Assembly: GCA_050304135.1 (NCBI GenBank)
Contig: JBNLDC010000074.1
Coordinates: 1-64,000 of the forward strand
Direction: 5' to 3'
Length of the DNA stretch: 64,000 bases
Origin: JAFGNB01 sp050304135
GTDB taxonomy: Bacteria > Fibrobacterota > Chitinivibrionia > Chitinivibrionales > Chitinispirillaceae
The notes under the pieces were generated by a model. The model had not been told where the DNA came from. It saw only the letters and a program-made list of their open reading frames with translations, and did not search any database. A program made the translations under genes and the position numbers. Position 1 is the first letter of the stretch, and the number at the start of each line of letters is the position of its first letter. Shown in pieces: positions 18,765 through 27,518 of this stretch.

Positions 18765-19991
18765 TTACCGCCTTCTACGCCCCCGGTCGACTATCCACCA
18801 CCGTAAATCATCTTCACTCCAGGCGCCAAGTCCGTCGAGAGACACACTGAGTTGCCACTGATAGTCGCGAGCTCCGGTGGAACCTTCGGCCCCACGATCA
18901 CCAAACGCCTGTAACGTGTACTGCATATATCCCGGAGGTGAATAAATCCATGAGAAATCCGCCCGCAGGTGGTTGAACAGGTGCACCCCCACGCCGAAAT
19001 GCATCTCAAAGCGAGTCCCGATATAATCAAACAGAATCCCCTGACGGTAAAACACCGTATTCATCCAGCCGAGTTCGATACCGTAATTAAGATTGATCTC
19101 CTGCAGTTCATAAGCAAACGGCTCGTTAAACCAGTCGGTAAACATCGCCTTATAAAACGGGTCCGATGGACGATCATCAAAATGGTTAACCACCAGCTCT
19201 TTATGCGCCCGTAACTCCATGGCAATCCGGAACACTTCCGCCCACCATTTTACCCATCGCTGTTTCCATGCTACAGCTCCCGCAACGGTAAATGGAATCG
19301 GATCCCGGGAAGCATGATCGATATAATAAACATCCGGCCCCATATTCATTAAAGTGAATCCATACCTGATTCCGTTATCAAACACCCGCAGATACCCTGC
19401 GTCAATGGCGAAACTCTGTGCGACCCCTTCTCCATTCGGCCCGTAACCAGGTGCCAATGCTGAAACGAAAGGCTTGGCCGTAATCCCGAAATGACGGGTC
19501 GGGTCCCCGAACTCCTCCAGTGAAAACCCCCAGCCGAATGCACCGACCATTTCAAAACTGCTGGTTTCCATAAGTTCATTGCCAAGTGCATCATAAATGA
19601 CATTACTCCCCATGTTGATATAATTCCAGAACAATCCCAGGCCACCGAGCGTTCCCGGGAGTTGAACATAACCGGTAACCGCCGTATGCCAGAGTTCCTT
19701 TATAAGAAAAACAGGAAGTAGGTATTCGAATGACCAGGAGGCCGCCTTGTTCATCCAGGTATTGTCGGCTACCCCGAGCCCTGCAGGATTGAAATAAAGC
19801 ACCGACGGATCATCAGCAAGTGCGGTACCCACCTCACCCATCCCGGCAGAACGCGCCCCGAATGGAAACGACAGTGTAATGATTGCCGACTCACCGACGC
19901 CGCCTTCTGCAATGGTAAGCTGTCCGGAAATTACGACACAAATCACCAAATAACCGATAATGATGCTGATTTTAAAAGGCGACAATTTCAT
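18765..19991 (-). CDS. PorV/UPF0164-family outer-membrane beta-barrel protein
   Basis: The start is set at the ATG at 19991, which gives a good signal peptide (MKLSPFKISIIIGYLVICVVISG, residues 1-23); the longer frame to 20072 adds a non-signal N-terminus. After cleavage comes the family hallmark FPFGARSAGMGEVGTALADD followed by SVLYFNPAGLG, as in PorV/PorQ and UPF0164 proteins, which are FadL-like 14-stranded barrels. The rest (408 aa in all) is rich in aromatic and glycine beta-strands and ends in WWIVDRGRRRR. In Bacteroidota PorV works in type IX secretion; other members have unknown roles. No other type IX genes are seen here, so that role is only possible. The gene stands alone between nrdG (convergent, 14-base gap) and a tRNA gene. 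Confidence 0.75.
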   Translation of the reverse strand: MKLSPFKISIIIGYLVICVVISGQLTIAEGGVGESAIITLSFPFGARSAGMGEVGTALADDPSVLYFNPAGLGVADNTWMNKAASWSFEYLLPVFLIKELWHTAVTGYVQLPGTLGGLGLFWNYINMGSNVIYDALGNELMETSSFEMVGAFGWGFSLEEFGDPTRHFGITAKPFVSALAPGYGPNGEGVAQSFAIDAGYLRVFDNGIRYGFTLMNMGPDVYYIDHASRDPIPFTVAGAVAWKQRWVKWWAEVFRIAMELRAHKELVVNHFDDRPSDPFYKAMFTDWFNEPFAYELQEINLNYGIELGWMNTVFYRQGILFDYIGTRFEMHFGVGVHLFNHLRADFSWIYSPPGYMQYTLQAFGDRGAEGSTGARDYQWQLSVSLDGLGAWSEDDLRWWIVDRGRRRR

Positions 19992-20100
19992 GTTCCCGAC
20001 GAGTGATCCGGTCCAATAAGTAGTTACTACATGGTGAAGTTTATAATACTTTGATTTCTCTCTTAGATGCAACTGATCCGATCATCAGCCACCCATTGGG

Positions 20101-20144
20101 TTTTACCGGCCGGGTATCAGGTACCTGATACCCGGCCGGTAAAA
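20101..20144. repeat. 44-nt perfect palindrome upstream of the tRNA gene
   Basis: The segment from TTTTACCGGCCGGGTATCAG through GTAC to its exact inverse (CTGATACCCGGCCGGTAAAA) is identical to its own reverse complement over 44 bases. With A/T runs at both ends it has the form of a bidirectional intrinsic terminator, but no gene ends here: it lies between the start of the PorV-like gene (minus) and a tRNA gene (plus). It could be an insulating terminator, a recombination site or a mobile palindrome. Confidence 0.8.
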
Positions 20145-20181
20145 CCTTGAAATTGTGCCATTTTTCCCCATTCTATCCTCC

Positions 20182-20211
20182 TTGCCCGAATCAGGAGGCT
20201 TAAACTATATT
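20182..20211 (+). promoter_or_regulatory. possible promoter of the tRNA gene
   Basis: TTGCCC (20182-20187) and TATATT (20206-20211) are 18 bases apart and end 14 bases before the tRNA 5' end. The spacing suits a sigma-70 promoter. The call rests on this match alone. Confidence 0.4.
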
Positions 20212-20225
20212 TAACAGATCAAGTT

Positions 20226-20299
20226 GGGCCTATAACTCAGTCGGTTAGAGTAGCGGACTCATAATCCGTTTGTCCTAGGTTCGAGCCCTAGTAGGCCCA
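20226..20299 (+). tRNA. tRNA with CAT anticodon, probably tRNA-Ile2 (lysidine) or tRNA-Met
   Basis: A complete cloverleaf can be drawn: acceptor GGGCCTA/TAGGCCC, D-arm ACTC/GAGT, anticodon stem GCGGA/TCCGT around the loop CTCATAA (anticodon CAT), T-arm CTAGG/CCTAG around TTCGAGC, discriminator A. The 3' CCA is not encoded (TTA follows). The acceptor and anticodon stems resemble the CAT tRNA whose C34 is converted to lysidine to read AUA isoleucine codons, rather than the initiator, but elongator tRNA-Met shares the loop. A promoter-like pair lies upstream and a hairpin terminator at 20387. Confidence 0.93.
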
Positions 20300-20386
20300 T
20301 TACTACCGTTTAAGGAGGAATTTTGCAAACTGTAAAAGTTTGCAGTACAGCACATCAGAACTTGAGCTTCGCTTCGATACTACTTT

Positions 20387-20417
20387 AAAGCACCGTGGTA
20401 CTACGGTGCTTTTTTTG
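20387..20417 (+). terminator. intrinsic terminator after the tRNA gene
   Basis: AAGCACCGT-GGTACT-ACGGTGCTT folds into a stem of about 8-9 bp followed by a run of seven T. It closes the tRNA transcript before the zinc-ribbon gene at 20442. Confidence 0.75.
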
Positions 20418-20441
20418 TTTCCGAAGCGCTTTGGAGGGTTT

Positions 20442-21164
20442 ATGCTTGAAGATTTACGTTATCTGCTGGAACTTCAGGAAATTGATCTGCGTATCAAGGA
20501 ACAGGAACTTGCTCAGGAGCAGTTTCCTGAACAGGTAGAATTACTTAACCGACAGATTGCGGAAGCAACCGAAGCAGTTGAAAAAGTAAAGGTTACCCTC
20601 ACCCGGGCGGAAGAGGATAAAAAAAACTGGGAAGAACAGGTCGCAAAAGCGCAGGAAGGGCTTGAACGCAGCCAGGAACGACTCAACTCCATCCGGACCA
20701 ACCGGGAGTACGATGCGGTTCATGCGGAGATCGAAGCCCAGAAAAGCATCATCAACAGTGCCGAACAACGCCGCAACAGCCTTACTGCTGAAATTGAACG
20801 ATTACAGGCCACGGTTGCCGAACACGAGGCGGAGCTTGAGCGGATCACCTCCGAAAACTCCCCGCAGATTCAGGAACTCAAAGAAAAGATCGGCGCCATT
20901 GATTCAAATATCGCAGAAATCACCAAAGAACGGGAAGTTGTTATTCCCAAACTTGCAAAGCATATTCTCCGACAGTATGATCTCATTCGGTCAAAACGGA
21001 AAACCGGTCGTGCCATCAGTATGATCAAACCGAACCGGACATGTAGTATCTGTTTCAAGGTACTTGAGCCGCAGCTGTTCAACGAGATCAAACGGGGCAT
21101 TAAAGTGCAGCTCTGTCAAAGTTGCGGTTCGATCATGATCTGGGATCCCCCCGCGGAGCAGTAA
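20442..21164 (+). CDS. coiled-coil protein with C4 zinc ribbon (DUF164/zf-RING_7 type)
   Basis: The ATG at 20442 follows GGAGGG by a few bases and gives the family N-terminus MLEDLRYLLELQEIDLRIKEQE; the longer frame from 20340 overlaps the terminator and is rejected. The 240-aa product has about 170 residues of heptad coiled coil (LNRQIAEATEAVEKVKVTL..., INSAEQRRNSLTAEIERL...) and then a zinc ribbon with C-x2-C (CSICFKV) and C-x2-C (CQSCGSI). It is typical in length. Proteins of this family are widespread and structurally known, with a suspected nucleic-acid or chaperone role but no firm function. Cytoplasmic. The gap to the ABC exporter gene downstream is about 115 bases. Confidence 0.85.
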   Translation: MLEDLRYLLELQEIDLRIKEQELAQEQFPEQVELLNRQIAEATEAVEKVKVTLTRAEEDKKNWEEQVAKAQEGLERSQERLNSIRTNREYDAVHAEIEAQKSIINSAEQRRNSLTAEIERLQATVAEHEAELERITSENSPQIQELKEKIGAIDSNIAEITKEREVVIPKLAKHILRQYDLIRSKRKTGRAISMIKPNRTCSICFKVLEPQLFNEIKRGIKVQLCQSCGSIMIWDPPAEQ

Positions 21165-21278
21165 ACCTGCGGACAGCGTTATAATCGAGGCACATCGTTT
21201 TATTGCCGGCGGTGCAAATGACAAGAAACGTTACCGTCGATGTGATTTTTTCCTTCATCCGGTTATTTGCAGAAAACA

Positions 21279-23141
21279 ATGAAAAGTTTACAGCTTTACC
21301 GCAGAATGATACGGTACCTTTCTCCGTATCTGCCCTGGATAGCTCTGTCGATTACCCTCTCCTTTCTGGTGGTCACCTTTGAGGGAATGTCCCTCTGGTT
21401 CGGGGCATCACTTGTCCAGACGCTTTTCAATCCCGTGCAGGACAGCATTGTCCGTCCCGAATTTTCTCTGGCACACCTCAACGACTTCCTCAAATACTAC
21501 ACCCGACTGATAATCCGGCGCTCAGATCCGCTCGAATCGCTCAAACTGGTCTGTTTCTTCATGGCGGCCACCTTCCTTCTGAAGAATGTCCTGATTTACT
21601 GCAAGTCGCTGGTGATGGCAGTTCTCAATCTCAATGTGGTAAAAGACCTGCGCGATCAACTCTACGCCCATGTGCTGCGGCTTCCCGTATCCTATTACGA
21701 CCGTACGAAATCCGGTAATATCATGTCGATCATCATGAACGATGCCGCCAGCATCAACGCCTCCATGACCACCACCTTCGACCGCCTCTTTATCGAACCG
21801 ATGCGGGTGGTGTTCTGGATCAGCATGCTGCTTATCATCAACGTGCGGCTTACACTTGCCATATTCATTATTTTTCCGATCATCGGTACGGTCATCGCTT
21901 TTATCGGGAAAGCGGTCCGTCGCCGCAGCAAACGAATGTATGAATTCATGGCCGGAATCGTCTCAATTCTCCACGAGACCATCGGGGGTATCCGTGCGGT
22001 AAAAATGTTCAACATGCACGAATCCGAAGCCGGCAAGTTCCGTGAGGAAAACAGCCGGTTCATTCATCACTCCTTCCGGTCCACCTCCATTGGTGCGATT
22101 TCAAGCCCGTTCACCGAAGTAATGGGGGTCGTTGTGGTGATTATTCTGCTCTGGTACGGAGGGCAGCAGGTACTTGGCAATCGTGGCTTCGGTGCAGAAG
22201 ATTTTGTCCGGTTCCTGATATTTCTCTTCTCCACCTTCACGCCGCTCAAAGCGATCACAGCCATCAACAATACCCTTCAGAACGGTTTCGCTGCTGCGGA
22301 ACGGGTGTTCAGCATTCTTGATGCCCCGATCGAACCATTGGCCGAACAATCTGGAAAGTCCACGCTCAATTTCTCCGGAACGATAGACTTTACCGATGTT
22401 AACTTCACCTATCCCGGTACCGAAGATGCCGTCCTCACCAACCTTTCCTTCAGTGTAAAGAAAGGCTCCATTGTGGCCCTCGTCGGCTCAAGCGGTGCGG
22501 GAAAAAGCACTATTCTTGATCTGCTTCCCCGATTTTACGATGTCAGTAGCGGTACAATTGCGATAGACGGAAAAGATATTCAGGAAATTGACCTTGCGGA
22601 ACTGCGGAGTCTTTTCGGCATTGTCGCACAGGAAACGGTGCTTTTCAATGAGACGGTTTTCAACAATATCGCCTACAGCCGACCGGAAGCCACGGCAGAA
22701 CAAATTACCGAAGCGGCCCAAGCCGCCAACGCGCTTGAATTTATTGAAAAGCTGCCTGATGGGTTCGAGACCATTATCGGAGAACGCGGGGTTATACTTT
22801 CCGGCGGACAGCGTCAGCGGCTCTCGATCGCCCGTGCCCTGCTGCGCAATCCACCGGTCCTGATTCTCGACGAAGCGACCTCTGCGCTTGATACCGAGTC
22901 GGAGCGACTTGTACAGAGTGCGATCAACAACCTGATGGCCAACCGCACTGCGATTGTGGTCGCGCACCGTCTCTCGACCATCAGCCACGCAGATACTATT
23001 CTCGTACTTGAATCCGGAAAAATTGTTGAGCAGGGACCACATACAGAACTGATTAATCTGGGTAAACGGTACAAATATTTCTATGATCTTCAGTTCGCTG
23101 CCGCACGCGCTTCATTCGGTGATCTCCCCGCCGGAAGCTGA
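21279..23141 (+). CDS. MsbA-type ABC exporter (fused membrane and ATPase domains)
   Basis: Half-transporter of 620 aa: an N-terminal type-1 exporter membrane domain with six hydrophobic helices (from YLPWIALSITLSFLVVTF to VVVIILLWYGG, about residues 20-290), then an ATPase domain with Walker A GSSGAGKST, Q-loop VAQETVLF, signature LSGGQRQR, Walker B LILDEATSALD and H-loop VVAHRLSTI. All catalytic motifs are intact. The closest functional type by layout is the lipid A/lipid flippase MsbA, but drug or peptide exporters look alike, so the substrate is open. The frame begins at a TTG (21267); the ATG at 21279 is taken, though neither has a strong Shine-Dalgarno sequence. Its stop lies 4 bases from the convergent tcdA stop. 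Confidence 0.9.
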   Translation: MKSLQLYRRMIRYLSPYLPWIALSITLSFLVVTFEGMSLWFGASLVQTLFNPVQDSIVRPEFSLAHLNDFLKYYTRLIIRRSDPLESLKLVCFFMAATFLLKNVLIYCKSLVMAVLNLNVVKDLRDQLYAHVLRLPVSYYDRTKSGNIMSIIMNDAASINASMTTTFDRLFIEPMRVVFWISMLLIINVRLTLAIFIIFPIIGTVIAFIGKAVRRRSKRMYEFMAGIVSILHETIGGIRAVKMFNMHESEAGKFREENSRFIHHSFRSTSIGAISSPFTEVMGVVVVIILLWYGGQQVLGNRGFGAEDFVRFLIFLFSTFTPLKAITAINNTLQNGFAAAERVFSILDAPIEPLAEQSGKSTLNFSGTIDFTDVNFTYPGTEDAVLTNLSFSVKKGSIVALVGSSGAGKSTILDLLPRFYDVSSGTIAIDGKDIQEIDLAELRSLFGIVAQETVLFNETVFNNIAYSRPEATAEQITEAAQAANALEFIEKLPDGFETIIGERGVILSGGQRQRLSIARALLRNPPVLILDEATSALDTESERLVQSAINNLMANRTAIVVAHRLSTISHADTILVLESGKIVEQGPHTELINLGKRYKYFYDLQFAAARASFGDLPAGS

Positions 23142-23145
23142 CACA

Positions 23146-23979
23146 TCATCCGTCTTTTTTTTCTTCAGATGATTCCTCACGCCGCACCACATCCTGCAGA
23201 ACCATACCTGCCAGAAAAAAACCGTATATTCCGGTGATATGCACTGCGGAACCGTTGATCTGTTTTTTTTTACTGCACCACTCATGAATCAGCACATCTT
23301 CCTCGTCATCGGAAGCCGAAACGACAACTTTCGGACAGATACAGTTTCCCGAACCGCAGCCGATTCCGTTTTCGGTTTCACGTACCGGCAGTAGCTCTTC
23401 ACTGTAAACACAGAGCGGCGTTCCCGAAAACTTCCGTCGGCGAAGCCGTTTACGGACCAGTTTACCCAGATGACACCCCTGTGACTCCCAGAGCGGCGCG
23501 ATACGGATACGTGTCGGATCGATTTTACATGAAGCCCCGAGTGCCGTATACACGGTAGCCCCTGCCTCGGTCGCACTGATGATAAGATCCACTTTTGCAC
23601 TCAAACTGTCAATAGCGTCAATCACATAGTCGTAACCTGCAAGCAGAAATGTATCCGCTGAACCACGCCGGTAAACTTCCTGGCGGGCCTCTACCGTCAT
23701 ATCCGGATTAATCGCCAGAAGTCGGGCTGCCAGTTCCTTCACCTTTACCTTTCCGACGCTTGCCAGGGTAGCCTGCACCTGACGGTTGATATTCGTTCTG
23801 CAGATCAGATCGGAATCCACCAGCGTGATCGTGCCGACACCAGATCGTGCCAGCGCCTCAGCACACCAGCTGCCGACTCCTCCAATGCCGAAAATAATAA
23901 CCCTGGTTGCATGCAACCGTTTCACCACCCCGTCACCGGTCAACAACTGCAACCGGTTAAATGACGGATTTTCCTTCAT
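23146..23979 (-). CDS. tcdA: tRNA threonylcarbamoyladenosine dehydratase TcdA (CsdL), ThiF/E1-like
   Basis: TcdA adenylates and cyclises t6A37 to ct6A in tRNAs that read ANN codons. The 277-aa product has the E1-like ATP-binding glycine motif FGIGGVGSWCAEALARSG, the acidic VDSDLICRTNINRQ segment, AIDSLSAKVDLI, and the CsdL-specific PRIRIAPLWE-like stretch (TRIRIAPLWES) with a downstream GIGCGSGNCICPK. AGAAGGAG lies 7 bases before the ATG. It stands alone, convergent with the ABC exporter. ThiF and MoeB relatives are excluded by the lack of neighbouring thiS/moaD genes and by the RIRIA motif. A link with the nearby CAT tRNA (a t6A-type substrate) is only proximity. Confidence 0.9.
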   Translation of the reverse strand: MKENPSFNRLQLLTGDGVVKRLHATRVIIFGIGGVGSWCAEALARSGVGTITLVDSDLICRTNINRQVQATLASVGKVKVKELAARLLAINPDMTVEARQEVYRRGSADTFLLAGYDYVIDAIDSLSAKVDLIISATEAGATVYTALGASCKIDPTRIRIAPLWESQGCHLGKLVRKRLRRRKFSGTPLCVYSEELLPVRETENGIGCGSGNCICPKVVVSASDDEEDVLIHEWCSKKKQINGSAVHITGIYGFFLAGMVLQDVVRREESSEEKKDG

Positions 23980-24186
23980 GCTGGTACTCCTTCTCTTCAG
24001 TCCGGGTAGTCACTTAAAGGTCGTTTTACGAATTTGCCTGCACAATATATATTTCTGCAGAAGTTGCAAAGCGATATCACTATTGCACCTGCATTCTTTC
24101 GGCGCATACCCTTTCAATGTATCTGCCCGCATTTCATACTATTCCAGGTATGCCTCACGTTCACTTCCGACCTCCAAGGAGGCAGT

Positions 24187-26028
24187 ATGTGTACTACCAG
24201 ACCTTCTCTTCCATTTCTCATGGCCGCCGTCACGATCTGCACCCTCGTTGCGTCTGCCCGTGCAAATGACCTCAATACCGGTGGCCAGAAAGGCATTGTC
24301 CGCACGCTTACCACCGAGACTTACGGTAAAACCGGTTTCACCCTCGGCGGTGCCGCTAAATACGGTACGGAACGTGACTATGTTGCAGGAACAGGTGGAA
24401 CAGGAAGCGTACGTAAATTGTCCAACAACCAGGCAATGTCCCGAACGGCCCCTCATATTGTTTCCGGGAACATATTCGGAGCTTTCGGCCTGACCAACTT
24501 TTGGGATTTCGCCATCGACCTCCCCCTCTATTACGATATTACAGGGTGGAATGATGAAAAAAGATACGGCATAGGAGATTTTGAGCTCTCCACCAAAATG
24601 GCATATCCGTTTGGGCGCGACAGCGCCTGGTTGACCAATGCTTATGCGCTGAAGGTGCTACTCCCCACCGGCAGTTCAAACCGTGGATTCTTCCCGCGAC
24701 ATGTTTACTATCTCACCGGTTCAACCATTAATGATACTGATGCGGTCTTCACTCTTAAAACAGTCTATTTTAATCCACAGATTATCTGGACAATGAACTT
24801 CGGACTGCTCAACCCGAACCTTCCACTCCGTCTGCACTTTAATCTCGGAGGTGTCATCGCGACTAAGAAAAGCAACAGTGCCGTTGTCGCGGCGGTCGGG
24901 CTCGAATTGACACCGCATCCGGTAGTTACCTTCTTTGTTGAAGCAAGCGGCGAAAGCCGTGTAAAATGGTACACGAACTCCTTTTCCCCCCGCGATTTCA
25001 TCAACGATCCGTTCCGGGTAACTCCAGGAGTACGTATCACAATGCCGAACGGGCTCTATATGATACTCGCGGGCGATATCGGAATTGCACGGGACGACAA
25101 TCGGTACCGGACGAATCTGCGTCGTGAAGGCTATGCCTACTCCACTAAATCAGTCCCCCGGTATTCCGCCCAATTCACCTTCGGATGGGACGGTGTCGGC
25201 ATACCTTCCGACCGTGATGCCGACGGTATTCCCGACAAAAAAGACCACTGTATATACCTTGCCGAAGATATCGACGGTTTTGAAGATACCGATGGATGCC
25301 CCGACATCGATAACGACAGCGACGGCATTCTTGATTCCCGTGACTCCTGTCCTGTTGAACCTGCGACCTGCAGCGGATGCCCCGTTCTCGACGCCGATAA
25401 CGACGGTATTAATGACGACGTTGATCGTTGTCTAAACGAGGCCGAGGATCGTGACGGATTCCAGGATACCGACGGATGCCCCGATCCCGACAACGACAAT
25501 GACGGCATTGTCGATACGAACGACAAGTGTCCCCTGAAGGCCGAAGACGCTGATGGATTTGAAGATACCGACGGGTGTCCCGATCTAGACAACGATGCTG
25601 ACGGAATTCCCGATGCATCCGACCAGTGTCCTGCCATCAAAGGAATACCTGAAAATAACGGATGTCCCAAAACCGAGGAGATCAAGCGGGGAAAACTGAT
25701 CCTCGAAGGAGTCAATTTTGAATCCGGAAAAGCGGTACTCATGCCGGGTTCCTATATTACACTTGACCGGGTGCGTGAATCACTTGCAGAGTGGAAAAAT
25801 GTCCGTTGTGAAATCAGAGGACATACGGATAATATCGGTGCAGAGGATGCCAATCTTCGTCTGTCTCAGAAACGTGCAGAAGCAGTCATGCAGTATCTCG
25901 TGCGCAACGGTATTGATCCTTCGCGTCTTCGCGCAATCGGCATCGGGGAAGCTGCCCCGATCGCCGACAACAGGACTGCCAACGGCCGGGCAATGAACCG
26001 TAGAGTGGAACTGCGCCGGATTGACTGA
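24187..26028 (+). CDS. outer-membrane protein: beta-barrel + thrombospondin type-3 repeats + OmpA peptidoglycan-binding domain
   Basis: The start is the ATG at 24187, with AAGGAGG in front and a clean signal peptide (residues 1-26, ending SARA). The longer frame to 24034 is rejected. The 613-aa product has, in order, a barrel-like region (about 30-335), six or so TSP type-3 repeats with D-x-D-x-D/N-G calcium loops (DRDADGIPDKKD, DNDSDGILDSRD, DADNDGINDDVD, DNDNDGIVDTND, DNDADGIPDASD; about 338-495) with paired cysteines, and a C-terminal OmpA domain (about 510-613) containing GHTDNIG and NLRLSQKRAEAV, whose Asp and Arg bind diaminopimelate in peptidoglycan. It tethers the outer membrane to the cell wall. 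The calcium repeats act as a stiff spacer. The architecture is common in the FCB group. Confidence 0.88.
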   Translation: MCTTRPSLPFLMAAVTICTLVASARANDLNTGGQKGIVRTLTTETYGKTGFTLGGAAKYGTERDYVAGTGGTGSVRKLSNNQAMSRTAPHIVSGNIFGAFGLTNFWDFAIDLPLYYDITGWNDEKRYGIGDFELSTKMAYPFGRDSAWLTNAYALKVLLPTGSSNRGFFPRHVYYLTGSTINDTDAVFTLKTVYFNPQIIWTMNFGLLNPNLPLRLHFNLGGVIATKKSNSAVVAAVGLELTPHPVVTFFVEASGESRVKWYTNSFSPRDFINDPFRVTPGVRITMPNGLYMILAGDIGIARDDNRYRTNLRREGYAYSTKSVPRYSAQFTFGWDGVGIPSDRDADGIPDKKDHCIYLAEDIDGFEDTDGCPDIDNDSDGILDSRDSCPVEPATCSGCPVLDADNDGINDDVDRCLNEAEDRDGFQDTDGCPDPDNDNDGIVDTNDKCPLKAEDADGFEDTDGCPDLDNDADGIPDASDQCPAIKGIPENNGCPKTEEIKRGKLILEGVNFESGKAVLMPGSYITLDRVRESLAEWKNVRCEIRGHTDNIGAEDANLRLSQKRAEAVMQYLVRNGIDPSRLRAIGIGEAAPIADNRTANGRAMNRRVELRRID

Positions 26029-26114
26029 CCTCTCGAGGGTAACCGCAAGAAGCACTGTTTTAACGGTACCCTTTTCGCGTGCAGCCAGAACAGATTCTTC
26101 TGAAGACATCACTT

Positions 26115-26164
26115 GAGAGCAGCTGTTCCGTCATAACAGCTACTCTCACTTTTCCAATTTTTTT
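26115..26164 (+). terminator. intrinsic terminator after the OmpA-type gene
   Basis: GAGAGCAGCTGTT and AACAGCTACTCTC pair as a stem of about 12 bp with one mismatch, around a 7-base loop, followed by a T-rich tail (ACTTTTCCAATTTTTTT). Confidence 0.7.
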
Positions 26165-26320
26165 GCGAGATCAGCACCTAAAAACGTTTATATTAAAAAA
26201 GATACCGTAACCAGACCCCCACTGTCCGGTTACCTCTTTTTCACCTGGTGTTTTTCCGAACCTAAGTTGTTGCTGCATTTTTTTTACGGATAAACCCCTG
26301 TAATCATCTCCGGAGGAATT

Positions 26321-27481
26321 ATGCATACCGCCATCAAAGCCTTCACCTGCTTGCTTATTATTTCCACCTCTGCATTCCCGGCAATACAACCGAACCCCAT
26401 TGTCTCACGATACAAACCGATCTATGCCTCATTCACCGGATCTCCCTCGATGCTGGTAAACGGCAAATTCGGAGAAACCGCCTGGAACGTTACCGACAGC
26501 TCCTGGATAGCAATTCGGTTGCAGCCGGAAATGACCGGGATATTCTTCACGTGGAACAGCACCAATCGGATGTGGTCGGACAGTATCGCCAATCCACGGG
26601 ATTGTGTGGAAGGACAGCCTGTTCCCGAAAACTACCGGCTGCTCATTTCAGGAAACTCCACCAACGGAATAGATGGTACGTGGCAAACGGCTGATTCGGT
26701 AACCGGCAATATCGTTGCGGCACGCGGCCATCGCATCAATTTCACCGGTAACACCTGGATAAAGATGTTTGTAGGTAAGGGCGCTGGAAAAATAGATGAA
26801 ATTGAAATATTCGACATATCGAAAGGTGCCGACGACACCTGGTTTTTTCTCGGAACCGGCATAACCCTCAACGCTTTCAAAAAACCGGTGCAGATTAAGG
26901 ATTTCAGAAGCTACATCATTGAGTATGTCAAAGAGTTCAACCCGATCGCCACTCCTGCATATCTTCGTGGTGGTATCGGTTGCGCCACCTCCAACGGATT
27001 CGCTGCAGATATCAGTAACATTCTGAATATTGCAGGAAACGTGTCCTACGTTGCTATCGAAATCGGCACGTATGATGCGTGGGGAGGCGCCACCGAGAAT
27101 ATCGGTACATTCACCGACAATCTCCGCAGAATAGTAACAGCATGTCAAGCAAAAGGGATTGAGCCGATTATCGCGCGCATTCCCGCTACCGACTCCGGCA
27201 AGGCCTCATGGCAGATTCCGGAAATGTACCTCAAGGTAATCGATGAACTAACGGAAAAACGCCACCTGATTCCCGGCCCGGATCTGTACACCTGGTTTCT
27301 GCAGCATCCCGATGAACTGAGTGACGACGGTATTATGCCGTCTGCACGTGGTGGTGCAAGTATTCAACGTTTATGGGCCGAAGCAGTATATAAACTTTAC
27401 GATCCGAGCACTCCCGCCCGGAAAAAACCGATGATTGCCCGAACAAAAAAAAGAGCTTCCCGAAAAAAGAAACGAAAATAG
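26321..27481 (+). CDS. exported discoidin-like + SGNH-hydrolase-like protein, catalytic residues replaced
   Basis: The 386-aa product begins with a signal peptide (MHTAIKAFTCLLIISTSAFPA) after a strong GGAGGAATT site. Residues about 45-165 resemble an F5/8-type carbohydrate-binding sandwich (NYRLLISGNSTNGIDGTW, KIDEIEIFD). Residues about 168-365 follow the SGNH/GDSL fold: block I reads LGTGITLNAF where active enzymes have GDSIT; block III reads EIGTYDAW (usual GxND); block V reads DDGIMPSARGG where the usual DG-x-HP carries the catalytic His. Ser becomes Gly and His becomes Met, so it is probably not a hydrolase. The last 25 residues are very basic (RTKKRASRKKKRK). It has its own site between the OmpA terminator and convergent dapF. 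A cell-surface glycan-binding role is inference. Confidence 0.65.
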   Translation: MHTAIKAFTCLLIISTSAFPAIQPNPIVSRYKPIYASFTGSPSMLVNGKFGETAWNVTDSSWIAIRLQPEMTGIFFTWNSTNRMWSDSIANPRDCVEGQPVPENYRLLISGNSTNGIDGTWQTADSVTGNIVAARGHRINFTGNTWIKMFVGKGAGKIDEIEIFDISKGADDTWFFLGTGITLNAFKKPVQIKDFRSYIIEYVKEFNPIATPAYLRGGIGCATSNGFAADISNILNIAGNVSYVAIEIGTYDAWGGATENIGTFTDNLRRIVTACQAKGIEPIIARIPATDSGKASWQIPEMYLKVIDELTEKRHLIPGPDLYTWFLQHPDELSDDGIMPSARGGASIQRLWAEAVYKLYDPSTPARKKPMIARTKKRASRKKKRK

Positions 27482-27518
27482 CGGTGCGATTGAAAACCAG
27501 CGGTACTGCCTGATTTGA

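Noticed and set aside
21165..21278. Possible rnpB (RNase P RNA) after the zinc-ribbon gene, as found beside this family in some bacteria
   Set aside because: The gap is only about 115 bases, far too short, and the conserved RNase P core motifs are not present.
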